Shown here: positions 7,244-12,608 of the stretch, piece after piece | How positions within the stretch are numbered: the stretch's first letter is position 1 | Layout: each line of letters begins with the position of its first letter | Assembly (NCBI GenBank): GCA_023438245.1 | Contig: JAEXRD010000129.1 | Location: forward strand, 1 to 12,608 | Direction: 5' to 3' | Origin: Pseudomonadota bacterium | GTDB lineage: Bacteria > Desulfobacterota > Desulfovibrionia > Desulfovibrionales > Desulfovibrionaceae | Length of the DNA stretch: 12,608 nucleotides | The notes under the pieces: model-generated | Told to the model about the DNA's origin: nothing | What the model saw: the letters and a program-made list of their open reading frames with translations, nothing else | The model's database searches: none | Program-made: the position numbers and the translations under genes

Positions 7244-8107
7244 CTAGGATTTCCGGAAGCGCGGCTCCTCGGTCTCCCAGGACTGCGTCACCGGGCCGTC
7301 CAGCTTGTAGCGGAAGTCGCACAACGCGTCGCCCTGGCCGATGGTGTGCCGCCGGGTCAGCCCCGTGCCCTGCGCCCGCGACATGGTGAAGTCGTTGAGG
7401 CAGAAGTAGGGCGCGACCTTTTCCACCCCGTGGGCGCGGAAGAACAGCACCGCCCCGCACTGGCTGTAGTCGTAGCCGATGTCGAAGGTCGCGCCGTCGC
7501 CCGCCACGGCGGTGGCCACCCAGTCGCCGGGATACTTGCGGGCCTGGGTGCGGCGGGCCCAGGCGGCCAGACCGGCGCGGCTCACCACGTTGAACATGGC
7601 CTTGCCCTTGGCGCGCATTTCGGCCTCGGGGGCGCGCGCCATCTCGGCGGCGCACATGTCGTAGAACAGCCGCCCGGCGTCGCGGTGGGTCAGCCCGCCG
7701 GAGGGGCTGGCCAGCATGGCCTGGGTGATGGCCGTGAGCCACACGGCCTCCAGCAGGCTCTCGGCGTTGCGGTTGCCGGGGCCGATGTCCGGAATGTCGG
7801 GCAAGAGCGCGGAGAAGCGCTCGCGGGCCCCGCGGGCCACGTTCTGCGCCCCGGCCTGGCCCAGCCGGGGGGTCAGCATGGCCGCCACGCCCTGGCTCAC
7901 CGCGTCGAAATCCGCGCGCATGCGCGCGGCCTGCGCGCCGCCCACGTCCGCCGGGGGCCTGCCGCCGTGCTTGCCGCGCCCCAGCCCGCCGGCGGAGCTG
8001 GCCAGCAGCCCGGCCGGAAAGAAGCAGGTGCAGCCCAGCACCAGCCCGGCCTGGAGGCCAAGCGTGAGGGCGCGGCGACGGGAGAACACGGGGGCGGAAG
8101 CGGACAT
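7244..8107 (-). CDS. Exported L-2-amino-thiazoline-4-carboxylate (ATC) hydrolase family protein
   Basis: A 287-residue protein. The start at 8107 has a GAGAGG ribosome site 6 bases upstream; the open frame further upstream runs through the 12-bp repeats and is not coding. Residues 9-38 form an export signal: a twin-arginine-like SRRRALTLGL, a hydrophobic stretch, and LVLGC, which could be a lipobox with C26 as the lipidated residue. The mature part matches the ATC hydrolase family at GYDYSQCGAVLFF (211-223), PYFCLNDF (233-240) and GDALCDFRY (259-267), with conserved cysteines C217, C236 and C263. Studied members open the thiazoline ring on a route to cysteine. Most members I recall have no known substrate, so activity here is uncertain. 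Export of such a protein is unusual in my recollection. It is divergent from the CMP-sugar synthetase operon and upstream of the dikinase gene. Confidence 0.85.
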   Translation of the reverse strand: MSASAPVFSRRRALTLGLQAGLVLGCTCFFPAGLLASSAGGLGRGKHGGRPPADVGGAQAARMRADFDAVSQGVAAMLTPRLGQAGAQNVARGARERFSALLPDIPDIGPGNRNAESLLEAVWLTAITQAMLASPSGGLTHRDAGRLFYDMCAAEMARAPEAEMRAKGKAMFNVVSRAGLAAWARRTQARKYPGDWVATAVAGDGATFDIGYDYSQCGAVLFFRAHGVEKVAPYFCLNDFTMSRAQGTGLTRRHTIGQGDALCDFRYKLDGPVTQSWETEEPRFRKS

Positions 8108-8181
8108 GGAAAACCTCTCGTTTTGGGCCGCGTGGCGGCGAAGATCCGGATGAGAGCAGTGCGAGGGCCGTATGTGCGCGG

Positions 8182-8210
8182 AATATGCACCCATTCCCTG
8201 GTGCGCGCAA
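8182..8210 (-). promoter_or_regulatory. Candidate promoter for the ATC-hydrolase-like gene
   Basis: On the minus strand TTGCGC (8210-8205), a 17-base spacer and CATATT (8187-8182) make a reasonable sigma-70 promoter. It predicts a start near 8175 and a leader of about 68 bases to the start codon at 8107. The A/T-rich -10 stands out against the GC-rich surroundings. The 12-bp tandem repeats begin directly upstream of the -35 box. Confidence 0.4.
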
Positions 8211-8258
8211 GGCCCGGCAAGCGGCCCGGCGAGAGGCCCGGCGAGAGGCCCTACGAGA
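8211..8258. repeat. 12-bp tandem repeat, four copies
   Basis: Four adjacent 12-base units: GGCCCGGCAAGC (8211-8222), GGCCCGGCGAGA (8223-8234), GGCCCGGCGAGA (8235-8246) and GGCCCTACGAGA (8247-8258). The middle two are identical and the outer two each differ by two bases; a partial fifth unit (GGACGAG) follows. The array sits in the divergent intergenic region between the two outward-facing genes, upstream of both candidate promoters. It may be a slippage-prone tract affecting promoter spacing, a set of protein-binding sites, or neutral repeat DNA. Confidence 0.9.
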
Positions 8259-8285
8259 GGACGAGGCCGCCCCTGTCCCCGCGCG

Positions 8286-8314
8286 TTGCGGCCAGGGCGC
8301 AAACAGGCTACATG
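8286..8314 (+). promoter_or_regulatory. Candidate promoter for the CMP-sugar synthetase operon
   Basis: TTGCGG (8286-8291), a 17-base spacer and TACATG (8309-8314) resemble a sigma-70 promoter, with a predicted start near 8321, just before the ribosome site. The -10 overlaps the left arm of the inverted repeat at 8311-8339. If this promoter is used, that arm is not transcribed and no start-codon hairpin can form. Confidence 0.3.
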
Positions 8315-8339
8315 CTCCCCTTCGGAGGAAGCGAGCATG
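8311..8339 (+). promoter_or_regulatory. Inverted repeat pairing the start codon of the CMP-sugar synthetase gene
   Basis: CATGCTC (8311-8317) is perfectly complementary to GAGCATG (8333-8339), whose last three bases are the start codon. The ribosome site GGAGGA (8324-8329) sits between the arms and can partly pair through CCT (8319-8321) with AGG (8326-8328). In a transcript starting upstream of 8311, this hairpin would hide both the start codon and much of the ribosome site, which could give temperature, ligand or protein control of translation. It could instead be a protein operator overlapping the promoter. Confidence 0.5.
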
Positions 8340-9050
8340 TACAAGGGCAAGCGCATCCTGTGCACCATCAACGCCCGGGGCGGCAGCAAGGGCATACCCG
8401 GCAAGAACATCCGCGAGCTGGCGGGCCTGCCGCTCATCGCCTGGAGCATCCGCGAGGCCCGGCGCAGCGCCTACCTGGACCGGGTCATCGTCTCCAGCGA
8501 CGACGAGGCCATCCTGGCCGTGGCCCGCGCCCACGGGGCGGACACGCCCTTCGTGCGCCCGGCGGAACTGGCCCAGGACGACACCCCCGGCGTGGACCCG
8601 GTGCTGCACGCCGTGCAGGCCGTGCGCGAGGCCGGGGACGCCCCCTACGACTACGTGGTGCTGCTGCAGCCCACCTCGCCCCTGCGCACCGTGGCCGACG
8701 TGGACGGGGCCATCGCCCTGTGCCTGGACAACGCCTGGCCCTGCGTCATCAGCGTGGTGCAGCCGGAAAAAAGCCCCTACTACATGTTCACCCAGGACGA
8801 GACGGGCCGGATGAGCCCGGTCATCGCCCAGCGGGAGTACCACACCCGGCGGCAGACCCTGCCCCGCGTGGTGGCCCCCAACGGCGCGGTGTACGTGGCC
8901 GACTGCGCCTGGCTGGCGCGCACCCGCAGCTACCTGACGGAGGAGACGCGCGGCTACGAGATGCCGCGCGAGCGCTCCTGGGACATCGACGAACCCCTGG
9001 ATTTCGACATCTGCGAGCTGCTGCTCAAGAAGGCGGGACGAAGCATATGA
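8337..9050 (+). CDS. Acylneuraminate cytidylyltransferase family protein (CMP-sugar synthetase)
   Basis: A cytoplasmic enzyme of 237 residues that transfers CMP from CTP to a nonulosonic or related acidic sugar, activating it for glycan assembly. The CTP-binding loop is INARGGSKGIPGKN (residues 11-24), with asparagine where proline is most usual. Further motifs are QPTSPLR (111-117), SPYYMF (146-151), RRQTLPRVVAPNGAVYVAD (171-189) and the metal-binding aspartates D216 and D218 in WDIDEPLDF. Length and motifs fit short NeuA/PseF/LegF-type synthetases. The start at 8337 follows GGAGGA by 7 bases. The stop overlaps the next start (ATGA), so it is translationally coupled to a Gfo/Idh/MocA oxidoreductase. 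No sugar synthase (NeuB-like) gene lies in the window, so the sugar could be sialic, legionaminic, pseudaminic, Kdo-like or unknown. Confidence 0.93.
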   Translation: MYKGKRILCTINARGGSKGIPGKNIRELAGLPLIAWSIREARRSAYLDRVIVSSDDEAILAVARAHGADTPFVRPAELAQDDTPGVDPVLHAVQAVREAGDAPYDYVVLLQPTSPLRTVADVDGAIALCLDNAWPCVISVVQPEKSPYYMFTQDETGRMSPVIAQREYHTRRQTLPRVVAPNGAVYVADCAWLARTRSYLTEETRGYEMPRERSWDIDEPLDFDICELLLKKAGRSI

Positions 9051-10108
9051 GCGTGAAGAACCTGAAGGCCGCCGTCATCGGCCTGGGCGGCATGGGCCGC
9101 AGGCACATCGCCGCGCTGGACCAGGCGGGAATCGCCCTGGCCGGGGTGTGCGACATGAACCTGGCCGTGGCCCGTGACCTGGCCGAGGGCAGGGCCGACA
9201 AGCCCCTGGCCACCTCCGACTGGCGCGAGCTGCTGAAAGGCATCGACCTTTTCTGCATCGCCACCAACGGCCCCAGCCACCACGAGATGGTGCTGGCCGC
9301 CGCCGAGGCCAGGATCCCCTACGTGCTGTGCGAAAAGCCCATGAGCACCAGCGGGGCCAAGTGCCGCGAGATGGCCGAGGCCTGCGCCCCCTCCGATGGA
9401 AAGCCGGGCACACGGCTGGCCGTGAACCTGTGCCGCCGCTTCCTGACCCGCTGCCTGCTGTTCCGCAAGGGCGTGAGCCAGGACGCGCTGGTGGGACGGC
9501 CCCGGCGCTTCTGGGGCATCATCGGCGGCGGGGGCATCGGCTGCGTGGGGCTGCACTATTTCGACTACGCCGCCTGGCTGTTCGACGCCAAGCCCGTGTG
9601 GGTCAGCGCCGAGATCGAGCAGAACCCCGCGCCCAACGTGCGCGGCCCGCAGTTCCACGATCCCGGCGGGCAGGTCAGCGTGGGCTTCCTCTGCGCCGAC
9701 GGCCACACCTTCGTGGGCGACTTCGAGCTTTCCGAGGACGTGCCCCGCGCCTCGCGCTGCCTGGTCATCGGCACCGAGGGCGTGGCCGAGTTCGACGACT
9801 TCACCCCCGGCCCGGCGGGCAGCGCCGGAGCCTACGCCCGCCCGCGGGACCAGCGCCACGTGGTCAAGACCCGGCTGGTGCAGCCCGAGTCCCTGGCCCT
9901 GGACCACGGCCCGGCCCTGGACATCGTGCAGGCCACGCGCGACTGCATCCTCGACCTCGTGGGCCCGCACGCCCACCCCACGGCGAGCGCGGGCATCGAT
10001 TCCGTGGACGTGGTGCTGGGCGCGCACCTCTCCGCCGCCAGGGGGGGCGCGCGCGTCGCCTTGCCGCTTACCGGCGCGGACCTGGACCTGGACGTCTCCA
10101 TCACCTAG
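9047..10108 (+). CDS. Gfo/Idh/MocA family oxidoreductase (first)
   Basis: A predicted NAD(P)-dependent sugar oxidoreductase of 353 residues, normal for the family. The Rossmann fold opens with VIGLGGMGRRH (residues 10-20), followed by the hinge motif CEKPMS with E96, K97 and P98. The C-terminal substrate domain carries GLHYFDY with H170 and D173. The aspartate usually four residues before this histidine appears to be replaced by C166, so the catalytic arrangement may differ. The start is fixed by the ATGA overlap with the CMP-sugar synthetase stop; the ribosome site is weak, as expected for coupling. It probably oxidises or reduces a precursor or nucleotide form of the same sugar, but the substrate cannot be told from sequence. 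It shares little beyond the family motifs with the next gene, so the pair is not a recent duplication. Confidence 0.93.
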   Translation: MSVKNLKAAVIGLGGMGRRHIAALDQAGIALAGVCDMNLAVARDLAEGRADKPLATSDWRELLKGIDLFCIATNGPSHHEMVLAAAEARIPYVLCEKPMSTSGAKCREMAEACAPSDGKPGTRLAVNLCRRFLTRCLLFRKGVSQDALVGRPRRFWGIIGGGGIGCVGLHYFDYAAWLFDAKPVWVSAEIEQNPAPNVRGPQFHDPGGQVSVGFLCADGHTFVGDFELSEDVPRASRCLVIGTEGVAEFDDFTPGPAGSAGAYARPRDQRHVVKTRLVQPESLALDHGPALDIVQATRDCILDLVGPHAHPTASAGIDSVDVVLGAHLSAARGGARVALPLTGADLDLDVSIT

Positions 10109-10126
10109 GCGCGGCGAGGAACCGAC

Positions 10127-11095
10127 ATGACGAACACGCCCCTGCGCATCGGCCTCATCGGGGCCGGAAACGTGGCCCGCCAGCACCTGCTGGCCCTGGC
10201 CCGCATCCCGGAGCTCCAGCCCGTGGCCCTGGCCTCGCGCACGCGCGCCAAGGCCCAGGCCCTGGCCGACGAGTTCGGCGTGGCCCAGGTCTTCGACACG
10301 GCCCAGGACCTGGTCGCCCAGGCCCGGCCCGACGCCCTCATGGTGCTGGTGAGCGTGGAGCACATGGCCCCGGTGGCGCTCTCCTGCCTGGAATTCGGCC
10401 TGCCGCTGTTCCTGGAGAAGCCCGTGGGCCTGTCCAGCGCCGAGGGGCTCACTGTGGCCGAGGCGGCGAAACGGCGCGGCGTGGCCTGCATGGTGGGCTA
10501 CAACCGCCGCCACTACTCGATTTTCGCGCGCGGGCTGGCCAGGGTGCTGGAGCGCGGGCGGCTCCTGGCCGTGCACGTGGAGGGCAGCGAGCGCATGCCT
10601 TTCGTGCGCGGGCTGAACCGCTTTCCCGAGGAGGTGCTGCGCGGCTGGATCTTCGCCAACGCCACGCACACCATCGACCTGCTGCGCCACTTCGGCGGCG
10701 AGCCGGAAGAAGTGCACGCCCTGTGCGCCAGCCTAAGCGAACCGCGCGGCGACCAGTTCGCGGCCTGCCTGCGCTTTCCCGGCGGAATCACCGGCAGCTA
10801 CACGGCCAACTGGCTCTCGCCCGGCGGCTGGGGCGTCACGCTCAAGGGCCTGGGCGTCACGGCGGAGTTCAAGCCGCTGGAGACCTGCCGCGTCAGCTAC
10901 GCCGACGGGACCACGGAAACGCTGGAGGCCGACGAGGACGACCGCGCGGTGAAGCCGGGCTTCTGCGGCCAGCTGCGGGCCTTTGCGGACATGGTGCGCA
11001 GCGGGCGGCTGGCAGCGCCCTCCCAGGACCTGTTCGGCGCGCTGGAGACCATGCGCCTGGCCGAGCGGCTGTGCGCCGACCCCGTGAAGCTGTAG
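10127..11095 (+). CDS. Gfo/Idh/MocA family oxidoreductase (second)
   Basis: A second predicted NAD(P)-dependent oxidoreductase, 322 residues. The nucleotide-binding loop is IGLIGAGNVARQH (residues 8-20), the hinge motif is LEKPVG with E97, K98 and P99, and VGYNRRHY (123-130) is the typical strand after it. In the substrate domain NATHTIDLLRHFGG (178-191) supplies H181 and D184. No signal peptide is present, so it is cytoplasmic. It starts 18 bases after the first oxidoreductase with its own GAGGA ribosome site at 10116-10120. The two enzymes and the CMP-sugar synthetase form a compact three-gene set. Acting in sequence on one sugar, for example oxidation and later re-reduction with inversion, would be a reasonable model, but this is inference. 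The gene ends before a GC-rich hairpin region and a separate promoter. Confidence 0.93.
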   Translation: MTNTPLRIGLIGAGNVARQHLLALARIPELQPVALASRTRAKAQALADEFGVAQVFDTAQDLVAQARPDALMVLVSVEHMAPVALSCLEFGLPLFLEKPVGLSSAEGLTVAEAAKRRGVACMVGYNRRHYSIFARGLARVLERGRLLAVHVEGSERMPFVRGLNRFPEEVLRGWIFANATHTIDLLRHFGGEPEEVHALCASLSEPRGDQFAACLRFPGGITGSYTANWLSPGGWGVTLKGLGVTAEFKPLETCRVSYADGTTETLEADEDDRAVKPGFCGQLRAFADMVRSGRLAAPSQDLFGALETMRLAERLCADPVKL

Positions 11096-11098
11096 TCC

Positions 11099-11121
11099 GG
11101 GCCACGAGAACCGCGCGGCCC
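11099..11121 (+). terminator. GC-rich hairpin after the second oxidoreductase, weak terminator candidate
   Basis: GGGCC (11099-11103) pairs with GGCCC (11117-11121), with an inner CG/CG extension after one mismatch. It starts 4 bases after the stop codon. It has no U-tract, so it may only slow transcription or protect the message end. A further palindromic stretch, AGCCC to GGGCT (11128-11145), sits in the spacer of the next promoter and is followed by a short T-run (11151-11154). Confidence 0.3.
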
Positions 11122-11122
11122 G

Positions 11123-11151
11123 TTGACAGCCCGGGGCCCTGGGCTTAGCAT
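11123..11151 (+). promoter_or_regulatory. Sigma-70-type promoter for the receiver-kinase gene
   Basis: A perfect TTGACA -35 box (11123-11128), a 17-base spacer and TAGCAT (11146-11151, four of six matches) predict a start near 11158 and a leader of about 43 bases. This is the best conventional promoter in the window and indicates the signalling gene is expressed independently of the sugar operon. The spacer is itself a GC-rich inverted repeat (AGCCC with GGGCT). Confidence 0.65.
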
Positions 11152-11200
11152 TTTCGGCACCCCCCGCCCCGAACACCGCATCCGCTGACCACGGAGAGAC

Positions 11201-12265
11201 ATGTCCCTGCCCACCCAGCGAAAGCCGCGCATCCTGCTGGCCGACGATGAAATCGTCATCGCCATGCAGATCGAAGATCTTGTACAGGCCGAGGGCTACG
11301 AAGTGGCGGGCATCGCCGCCAACGCCGCCCAGGCCCTGGACATGGCGCAACGCCTCAAGCCCGACCTGGTCATCATGGACATCGTCATGCCCGGCGACAT
11401 GGACGGCATCGACGCCTGCGCCATCATCCAGCGCGAGCTGAACATTCCGGTGGTGCTGCTCTCCGCCCACGGGGAGGAGCGCTACCTGCGCCGGGCGCGC
11501 GCGGCCCTGCCCAGCGCCTACCTGCTCAAGCCCTGCCAGAACACGCAGATCCGCGCGGCCATCGAGGTGGCCCTGGCCATGCGCGAGCACACCGACCCCC
11601 AGGCGGGCTTCCGCCTGCGCGAGGCGCACCACCGCATCAAGAACAGCTTCGCGCTGCTGCACGGCCTGCTCAGGATGCAGGAGGTGCAGGTGGCCGACCC
11701 CCAGGCCAAGGGCGCGCTGGCCGACGCCGGGGCGCGCGTGCTGGCCCTGGCCCGCGCCCACGAGGCGCTCTCGGCCAAGTCGGAGGAGCTGACCAAGGGC
11801 ACGAACGGCTACGTGGAGTCGCTGGCGCGGGGGCTGTTCGAGGCCCATCGCCCCATCACCACGCCGGCCAGCGGGCAGGTCGGCGGGCAGGGCGGCCCCA
11901 GGCTGGAGGTGGTGGTGGGCGCGGTGGATCTCTCCCCGGCCAGGCTCATCCCCTGCGGCATTTTCCTGGCCGAGGCCATGACCAACGCGCTGAAGTACGC
12001 CTTCCCCGAAGGCTCCGGCCCGGACGGAGGGGGCATCATCCGCATCGAGCTGGCGCGGGAGGAGGCGGAAGGCCGGGCCCTGGTCCGGCTCAGCATCGCC
12101 GACAACGGCGCGGGCCTGCCCGGCGACCCCGTCGAGCTGGGGCGCAACTCCTTTGGGCTGCAATGCCTGCAGGCCGCGGCGGTGCAGCTGGGCGGGGAGT
12201 TCGCCATCGCCTCCGCGCCCGGGAGCGGCACTTCCGTCAGCGCCGTCTTTCCCCTCGACGACTAG
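11201..12265 (+). CDS. Soluble receiver domain-HisKA_2 histidine kinase hybrid
   Basis: A cytoplasmic signalling protein of 354 residues. Residues 8-128 are a receiver domain with acidic residues D15 and D16, phosphoacceptor D60 (VIMDIVMPG), S88 and K110 of LLKP. Residues 138-215 carry a HisKA_2-type dimerisation segment whose H-box EAHHRIKNSFALLHGLLRMQ contains the probable phosphoacceptor H144. Residues 245-352 are the ATP-binding domain: N-box EAMTNALKYAFP (N262), DNGAGLP (301-307) and GSGTSVSAVFP (341-351). There is no sensor, membrane segment or DNA-binding domain, so input presumably comes by phosphorylation of D60, which would control kinase activity and pass phosphate to an unseen partner. 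A GGAG ribosome site lies just upstream of the start. No partner kinase or response regulator gene is adjacent. Domain assignment is strong; the pathway controlled is unknown. Confidence 0.95.
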   Translation: MSLPTQRKPRILLADDEIVIAMQIEDLVQAEGYEVAGIAANAAQALDMAQRLKPDLVIMDIVMPGDMDGIDACAIIQRELNIPVVLLSAHGEERYLRRARAALPSAYLLKPCQNTQIRAAIEVALAMREHTDPQAGFRLREAHHRIKNSFALLHGLLRMQEVQVADPQAKGALADAGARVLALARAHEALSAKSEELTKGTNGYVESLARGLFEAHRPITTPASGQVGGQGGPRLEVVVGAVDLSPARLIPCGIFLAEAMTNALKYAFPEGSGPDGGGIIRIELAREEAEGRALVRLSIADNGAGLPGDPVELGRNSFGLQCLQAAAVQLGGEFAIASAPGSGTSVSAVFPLDD

Positions 12266-12323
12266 GGCTGGGGGTCCGCCGCCAAAGCGCGCCTTTTGCC
12301 CCCTGGACGTCGTCGAGAGACGC

Positions 12324-12412
12324 TCGGCGTCCGTGGCTGTACCGTAAGCGTACTATCCCCGGACGCCGACCGCCCCGTCTCCTCGCCACGAGCCAAAATG
12401 CATCGTTTTGGC
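12324..12412 (+). repeat. Structured intergenic repeat, copy A
   Basis: The first part is a hairpin: a perfect 10-bp stem TCGGCGTCCG (12324-12333) with CGGACGCCGA (12360-12369), then a mismatch and a GG/CC step closing a 20-base loop (12337-12356) that contains two GTAC tetramers (12339-12342 and 12350-12353). The second part is another hairpin, GCCAAAA (12392-12398) with TTTTGGC (12406-12412). The same two-hairpin arrangement recurs in reverse orientation in copy B. The loop matches copy B at 18 of 20 positions. Confidence 0.85.
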
Positions 12413-12461
12413 GGCAGCCAGGCGTGACATTTTCTGCGGTGGAATGCGCCTTCCGCCTCAG

Positions 12462-12524
12462 CAGCCCCCACTCCAAACGAAAACCGTCCCCCTCCGCGCC
12501 CTGTCGCCTTTCACATGGGGGCTG
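12462..12524. repeat. 9-bp inverted repeat in the centre of the repeat region
   Basis: CAGCCCCCA (12462-12470) is the exact reverse complement of TGGGGGCTG (12516-12524), with 45 bases between. The arms lie inside the two larger inverted copies, so the whole region can be drawn as nested pairings. The spacer begins with CTCCAAACGA (12471-12480), which recurs directly at 12527-12536 as part of copy B. Confidence 0.7.
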
Positions 12525-12527
12525 GCT

Positions 12528-12608
12528 CCAAACGATGGATTTTGGTTCCTGACGAGAAAGGGTTCGGCCGGGGGCCGGGGATAGTACTCTGACGGTACAG
12601 CCCCGGCC
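12528..12608 (-). repeat. Structured intergenic repeat, copy B (cut by the window end)
   Basis: Inverted relative to copy A. GGCCGGGG (12573-12580) pairs perfectly with CCCCGGCC (12601-12608) around a 20-base loop (12581-12600) that also holds two GTAC tetramers. A second, smaller hairpin is CCAAA (12528-12532) with TTTGG (12541-12545), matching the A/T hairpin of copy A. The T12330-A12363 pair in the stem of copy A corresponds to a C-G pair (12607 with 12574) here, a compensatory change. The outer stem probably continues past base 12608. Confidence 0.85.

Larger units (their letters stand above)
12266..12608. other. Intergenic region without a convincing gene; repeat-rich
   Basis: No believable coding region covers these 343 bases. 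Open frames on both strands give arginine-, proline- and serine-rich translations without ribosome sites. Near the left edge GGGGG (12270-12274) can pair with CCCCC (12299-12303), with CAAA/TTTG inside, a weak terminator candidate for the receiver-kinase gene but without a U-tract. The rest is occupied by two inverted copies of a structured repeat, 12324-12412 and 12528-12608, separated by a stretch with its own 9-bp inverted repeat. Confidence 0.75.

Noticed and set aside
8211..8258. The tandem repeat as a CRISPR array.
   Set aside because: The units are 12 bases, directly adjacent and without spacers.
8172..8336. A possible N-terminal extension of the CMP-sugar synthetase starting at 8172.
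   Set aside because: It translates the 12-bp tandem repeats into Gly/Pro/Arg-rich sequence, and the good ribosome site is at 8324-8329, directly before the start at 8337 where family similarity begins.
4320..8843. A 1507-codon minus-strand open frame across several genes.
   Set aside because: It is an out-of-frame arginine/proline/glycine-rich reading of the dikinase and neighbouring genes, with no recognisable domains.
4457..10108. A very long plus-strand open frame (1883 codons) running antisense to the dikinase and ATC-hydrolase genes before merging with the first oxidoreductase.
   Set aside because: The antisense part is His/Gly/Ala/Val-rich with no domain motifs, an effect of GC-rich codon use on the opposite strand. 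Only the final 353 codons, from 9047, are a real gene.
12237..12552. Small open frames at the right end, including a 79-codon minus-strand frame.
   Set aside because: They lack ribosome sites, overlap the end of the receiver-kinase gene or the hairpin repeats, and encode Arg/Ser/Pro-rich sequence typical of noncoding GC-rich DNA.
12324..12608. The inverted repeats as terminal repeats of a complete insertion sequence.
   Set aside because: Only about 285 bases are enclosed and no transposase reading frame is present; a small nonautonomous element or palindromic repeat family fits better.

Overview
The window is very GC-rich and densely coded, with ten well-supported protein genes. The organism looks like a Desulfovibrio-type anaerobe (Desulfobacterota). 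This is inferred from the class I hybrid cluster protein with a perfect TTGAC-N4-GTCAA operator, and from a PEP-synthase-like protein whose C-terminus recalls deltaproteobacterial proteins. There is no rRNA or other taxonomic marker, so the placement is tentative.

Left block, minus strand (about 1-8107). Reading in the direction of transcription: a Tat or lipoprotein-type exported L-ATC-hydrolase-like protein (7244-8107); a PEP-synthase-like dikinase with an unusual C-terminal half (4448-7117); pyruvate kinase (2942-4363); a 68-residue acidic protein (2713-2919); and an aspartate/glutamate racemase-family enzyme (1996-2700) followed by a good intrinsic terminator (1853-1899). Pyruvate kinase, the acidic protein and the racemase are spaced 22 and 12 bases apart and are probably one operon; the dikinase may be its first gene. 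The pyruvate/PEP node is the likely theme. Beyond the terminator stands hcp (99-1721) with its own promoter. A CRP/FNR-type palindrome, very likely for HcpR, is centred exactly 41.5 bases upstream of the start site predicted from a TATTCA -10 box, the classical class II activator position. Hcp handles nitric oxide or hydroxylamine stress.

Central divergent region (8108-8336). It holds a four-copy 12-bp tandem repeat, a candidate promoter on each strand, and an inverted repeat that could pair the start codon of the rightward gene with its own leader.

Right block, plus strand (8337-12265). A CMP-sugar synthetase of the acylneuraminate cytidylyltransferase family is translationally coupled (ATGA overlap) to a Gfo/Idh/MocA oxidoreductase and followed 18 bases later by a second one. 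This looks like a small sugar-modification and activation operon for a surface glycan. A separately promoted soluble protein follows, with a receiver domain placed before a HisKA_2-type kinase core.

Right end (12266-12608). There is no convincing gene. It contains two inverted copies of a structured repeat, each with a GC-rich hairpin around a conserved 20-base loop and a second A/T hairpin. One stem position differs between copies in a compensatory way. The second copy runs off the window. This element, the noncanonical dikinase, the hcp operator geometry and the start-codon hairpin are the observations most worth following up.
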